This document shows, piece by piece, positions 36,020-39,284 of a stretch of 39,284 nucleotides of DNA (within the stretch, counting starts at the first letter, position 1; every line of letters starts with the position of its first letter). Under the pieces are notes generated by a model. The model was given only the letters and a program-made list of their open reading frames with translations, ran no database searches and had not been told where the DNA came from. The stretch is from JBFWWW01 sp050245975 (GTDB taxonomy: Bacteria; Pseudomonadota; Alphaproteobacteria; Rhizobiales; Hyphomicrobiaceae). Both the position numbers and the translations under genes were made by a program. Location of the stretch: assembly GCA_050245975.1 (NCBI GenBank), contig JBFWWW010000013.1, forward strand, positions 1 through 39,284, given 5' to 3'.

Positions 36020-39000
36020 ATGGCAACCGGCAAGCCGCAGCGGATTTTTACTGTTCCACCGGGCCGTCCCTTTCTGACGGCGCTGGCCGAGGCCATTCTC
36101 GCCGGTGCGCTGCCCGACCGGTCATCACCGCCCGACGTTCTGGCGTTGTCGCGCTACACAGTTCTGCTGCCGACGCGGCGTGCGACGCGCGCGCTGCAGG
36201 AAGCCTTCCTCAAGGCGTCCGGCGGGGCAGCGCTTCTATTGCCCAAGGTGCGCGCCATCGCCGAGGGACAGGAGGACCTCGGCCTGCTGACGGATTTCGT
36301 GTCGGCGAGCGTGTTGGGTCACGAGCCGGGCGAAATTCCACCCGCCGTGCCCGAGGTCGAGCGGCGTCTGGTGCTGACCCGTCTTGTCCTGGCATGGTCG
36401 GAGAGCATGCGTTCGGCCGGCGGTGACGGGACCCTCGCGGTGATTGCTGGGGCGGGTGCGCGCAGTCCGGCACAGGCCAGCAATCTTGCCGCCGAGCTCG
36501 CCCGTCTCGCCGACGCCGTCGAAACGGAAGGCGTCAGCCTCGACGGCCTTGCCGGGCTCGTGCCCGAGCACTTCGCGGCGCACTGGGGCCAGACCCTCGA
36601 GTTTCTCAAGATCGTCACGCGGTTCTGGCCGGTTCATCTCGCGGAGCGCGGCTTCCTGGCGCCGGCCGACAGGCGCAACAGAATACTGCTGGCGGAGGCG
36701 GACCGCCTCGCGGCGCATCCGCCGGATGGACCGGTCATTGTCGCCGGTGTCACCGGTTCTATTCCAGCCACCGCGCGGCTCATGAGCGTGGTGGCCGGGC
36801 TCGACAAGGGCTGCCTTGTCCTGCCGGGCCTCGACCAGACGCTCGACGACGAAAGCTGGCAGGCCATCGTCCCCGAGCACCCGGAACACCCGCAGTTCGG
36901 CCTGCGCAAGCTGCTGGATGCGCTCGGCGTCGTTCGCGCCGACGTTGCCGAGCTTCCCGGCGAGCCGCCGCCGGCAAGCCGCCGCGCGCGTCAGCGCCTC
37001 ATCAGCGAGGCGATGCGGCCGGCGGCCACCGCCGAGCTTTGGCACCAGTTTCCCTCGCGCATGAGCAAGGCGGCCGTTGCCGATGCGCTGGACGGTGTCA
37101 GCTACCTCGAAGCGGCAAGCGCGCAGGAGGAGGCCGAGGCTGTCGCCCTCATCCTGCGCGAGGCGGTCGAGCATCCCGGCCGCACGGCCGCCCTTGTCTC
37201 GCCGGACCGGTTGCTGGCGCGCCGTGTCGCCGCGCGGCTCGAGACCTGGGGCCTGCGTGTCGACGATTCGGCGGGCCGCCCCTTCGCCAAGACCGTTCCC
37301 GGCGCCTTCCTCGATCTTGTCGTCGACGCCGCTGCCCAGCACATGTCGCCCGCGCCGCTGATGGCCCTCCTCAAGCACCCGCTGTGCCGGATGGGTCTGC
37401 CGGTGGCCGATGTCCGGCGCGGGGCGCGTGCGCTCGAGCTCGCTGTTTTCCGGCGGCCGTATCTCGGTGTCGGGCTCGACGGCATAGACGTGGCGGTGGA
37501 GGAAGCTGCGGCAGACCGCACGCACGCGCACCGAGCCGTGCGCCGCCTGTGGGACGCGGACTGGGAGCGCATCAGGATGCTCGTGCGCCTGCTGCGGACC
37601 TGCTGCGGGTCGCTGTCGGACCTGTTCGAGGCGGACACACCCGTCACGCTGCGCGCAATGGCGGCCGCGCATATGGCCGCCGCCGAGGCGTTGGCGCGTC
37701 CGTCCGCCGAAGGGGCGACCAGCCTGTGGGACGGGGAAGCCGGCGAGGCCGGCGCGGTATTTTTCTCGGGGCTGATGGACGAAGCGCTTCCGACGCTGGA
37801 GATCCGGGCCGGCGAATACCCCGATCTCTACCGCAGCCTTCTTGTTGGGCAGAACGTGCGGCCCCGCGTGCCCGTGCATCCGCGCCTTCACATCTGGGGC
37901 CCGTTCGAGGCGCGGCTGCAGCAGCCCGACGTCGTCGTGCTGGGCTCGCTCAACGAGGGCACATGGCCCGAGGCGACCGATCCGGGCCCCTGGCTCAACC
38001 GTCCGATGCGGCAGGCGCTGGGTTTGCCCTCGCCGGAGGAGAAGATCGGCCATGGAGCACACGACGTCTCGACGTTGCTCGGGGCCGAGCGCGTCATTCT
38101 GACCCGCGCCGGCAAGATCGACGGCGTGCCGACCGTGCCGTCGCGCTGGCTGATGCGGTTGCAGGCGGTGCTGGGCGGTCTCGGCCTTGCGGACGGGTTG
38201 CGATCCGATCAGCCGTGGCTCGACTGGGCCAGAGCCCGCGACAACCATGGCCCGCCGCGACGCGCCAGGGCGCCCGACCCCAGGCCGCCGGTGGCATTGC
38301 GCCCGCGGCGGCTCAGCGTCACCGGTGTGGAGACGTGGATCGCCAACCCCTACGGCATTTTTGCCCGCCATGTGCTGGGGCTCGATCCCCTCGATCCGCT
38401 GGACAAGGAGCCGGACGCGGCCCTGAAGGGTGGCATCATTCACAGGGCGCTTGGCCGCTTTGCCAATCTCCATTCGCAAGCGCTCCCGGCGGACGTCGCC
38501 GGCGAGCTGGTGCGGCTGGCCCGCGAGGCGCTCGGCCCGCATGTCGCCCATCCGCGCGTTGCCGCCTTCTGGCTGCCGCGCTTCGAGCGCTTCGCGGAGT
38601 GGTTTGCGGAAACGGAGCCGCGCCGACGCAGCGGTGTGAAGCGCGTGCTCGCGGAACTGAGCGGAGCACTGGTGCTCGATGCGCCCGCGGGTCCGTTCAC
38701 GCTTACCGCGCGCGCCGATCGCATCGACGTTCGGGATGGGGGCGCTCTTGCCATCGTCGACTACAAGACGGGCACCACGCCAACGCCTTCCCGTGTTCTC
38801 GGCGGCGAGGCTCCCCAGCTTCCGCTCGAAGCGGCGATTGCCGGAGGCGGCGGGTTCGATCATGTCGATGCGGCGCGCGTTGCCGCGCTGTCCTACATCC
38901 GCGTCACGGGCGCCGAGCCTCCGGGCGAGGAGCGGCCGATCGCCTGTGACGATCCGGCAGCCATCGCGCGCGCCGCCGTCGAAGGACTGACGAGCCTGAT

Positions 39001-39136
39001 CACCGCCTTTGACAGCGAGGAAACGCCCTACAGGGCAACCCGGCGCCATGCGTTCAAGGACATCTACCGCTTCGACAGCTACGCGCACCTGGCGCGAGCC
39101 GCCGAATGGGCCGGTGCTGCCATCGAGGAGACATGA
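36020..39136 (+). CDS. addB: Double-strand break repair protein AddB
   Basis: A 1038-residue subunit of the alphaproteobacterial AddAB helicase-nuclease that resects double-strand ends for RecA. The N-terminal half has the family's LLPTRRATRALQEAFL block and a helicase-like fold without a working P-loop. The C-terminal RecB-type nuclease domain keeps His808 in GGIIHRALGRF and the Asp914/Lys916 pair in AIVDYKTG. The sequence is intact over the full usual length. It starts 4 bases after murU, and its stop lies next to the addA start, so both subunits are made together. Confidence 0.94.
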   Translation: MATGKPQRIFTVPPGRPFLTALAEAILAGALPDRSSPPDVLALSRYTVLLPTRRATRALQEAFLKASGGAALLLPKVRAIAEGQEDLGLLTDFVSASVLGHEPGEIPPAVPEVERRLVLTRLVLAWSESMRSAGGDGTLAVIAGAGARSPAQASNLAAELARLADAVETEGVSLDGLAGLVPEHFAAHWGQTLEFLKIVTRFWPVHLAERGFLAPADRRNRILLAEADRLAAHPPDGPVIVAGVTGSIPATARLMSVVAGLDKGCLVLPGLDQTLDDESWQAIVPEHPEHPQFGLRKLLDALGVVRADVAELPGEPPPASRRARQRLISEAMRPAATAELWHQFPSRMSKAAVADALDGVSYLEAASAQEEAEAVALILREAVEHPGRTAALVSPDRLLARRVAARLETWGLRVDDSAGRPFAKTVPGAFLDLVVDAAAQHMSPAPLMALLKHPLCRMGLPVADVRRGARALELAVFRRPYLGVGLDGIDVAVEEAAADRTHAHRAVRRLWDADWERIRMLVRLLRTCCGSLSDLFEADTPVTLRAMAAAHMAAAEALARPSAEGATSLWDGEAGEAGAVFFSGLMDEALPTLEIRAGEYPDLYRSLLVGQNVRPRVPVHPRLHIWGPFEARLQQPDVVVLGSLNEGTWPEATDPGPWLNRPMRQALGLPSPEEKIGHGAHDVSTLLGAERVILTRAGKIDGVPTVPSRWLMRLQAVLGGLGLADGLRSDQPWLDWARARDNHGPPRRARAPDPRPPVALRPRRLSVTGVETWIANPYGIFARHVLGLDPLDPLDKEPDAALKGGIIHRALGRFANLHSQALPADVAGELVRLAREALGPHVAHPRVAAFWLPRFERFAEWFAETEPRRRSGVKRVLAELSGALVLDAPAGPFTLTARADRIDVRDGGALAIVDYKTGTTPTPSRVLGGEAPQLPLEAAIAGGGGFDHVDAARVAALSYIRVTGAEPPGEERPIACDDPAAIARAAVEGLTSLITAFDSEETPYRATRRHAFKDIYRFDSYAHLARAAEWAGAAIEET

Positions 39137-39138
39137 GG

Positions 39139-39284
39139 ATGGCGCAGCGGGCAGACCGAGATAACAGCGCGCGCAATCAGGCCCGCGCAGCCGACCCCGG
39201 CAGCTCGGTCTGGGTCAGCGCCAATGCCGGCACGGGCAAGACGCACGTGCTGACCCTGCGCGTGCTGCGGCTGCTTCTGTCCGG
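39139..39284 (+). CDS. addA: Double-strand break repair helicase AddA, N-terminal fragment
   Basis: Only the first 48 residues are inside the window. They contain the UvrD/Rep-type Walker A ANAGTGKTHVL followed by LRVLRLLL, exactly the AddA N-terminus, in the expected position after addB. An ATG at 39133 overlaps the addB stop. I prefer the ATG at 39139, because gaggag (39125-39130) is then 8 bases away instead of 2. The gene runs past the end of the window. Confidence 0.92.
   Translation, partial: MAQRADRDNSARNQARAADPGSSVWVSANAGTGKTHVLTLRVLRLLLS

Noticed and set aside
36236..39088. Long open frame on the minus strand (950 codons) opposite addB
   Set aside because: Antisense shadow of addB, which has clear nuclease motifs on the plus strand.

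Overview
The window is GC-rich chromosomal DNA from an alphaproteobacterium, most likely of the order Hyphomicrobiales (Rhizobiales). The strongest pointers are a chvI-chvG two-component pair followed by a short HPr kinase, an EIIA-Man protein and HPr (the permease-less regulatory PTS of this group), pckA close by, and the run ahcY / PAS kinase / tsaE-amgK fusion / murU / addB / addA. It reads as ordinary chromosome with accessory catabolic and transport cassettes. I see no insertion sequence, phage, CRISPR, tRNA or rRNA. Species cannot be told from the sequence.

Positions 1-7300: a branched-chain-amino-acid-type ABC transporter (end of the binding protein, then livG, livF, livH, livM) meets, stop codon to stop codon, an opposing operon of a TetR regulator, an acyl-CoA ligase and two half-size MaoC/hotdog proteins. 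One MaoC protein keeps the hydratase Asp/His motif and the other has lost it. A perfect inverted repeat sits just ahead of the tetR start. The cassette looks like uptake plus CoA activation and hydration of an organic acid, but the substrate is not visible.

Positions 7300-13640: speD and speE (spermidine synthesis) are separated by a strong terminator. A candidate 28-residue ORF, a large AsmA-family protein, an AbrB-family membrane protein and an alpha/beta hydrolase follow. The last two overlap tail to tail on opposite strands.

Positions 13640-20300: a carbohydrate-type ABC operon (ATPase, Tat-exported binding protein, two permeases) carries a long RNA hairpin after the binding-protein gene. 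Then come an isoprenylcysteine-methyltransferase-like membrane protein, an exported metallo-beta-lactamase-fold protein with an altered metal motif, and a thioredoxin-fold protein with a very histidine-rich tail.

Positions 20300-31050: pyrE, pckA, a HugZ-like protein, chvI-chvG-hprK-EIIA-HPr closed by a bidirectional terminator, a stand-alone TadG-like von Willebrand A protein, a very AT-rich spacer, and ahcY with a promoter and inverted-repeat operator candidate.

Positions 31050-39284: a PAS sensor kinase preceded by a perfect TTAA-N7-TTAA palindrome that contains a GANTC methylation site (a CtrA/CcrM-type signal), then the translationally coupled tsaE-amgK fusion, murU, addB and the start of addA. 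This joins tRNA modification, peptidoglycan recycling and double-strand-break repair in one probable operon. No wholly new system is evident. The best leads are the CtrA/CcrM site, the complementary MaoC pair with its operator, the hairpin-tuned ABC operon, the AT-rich island and the small ORF candidates.
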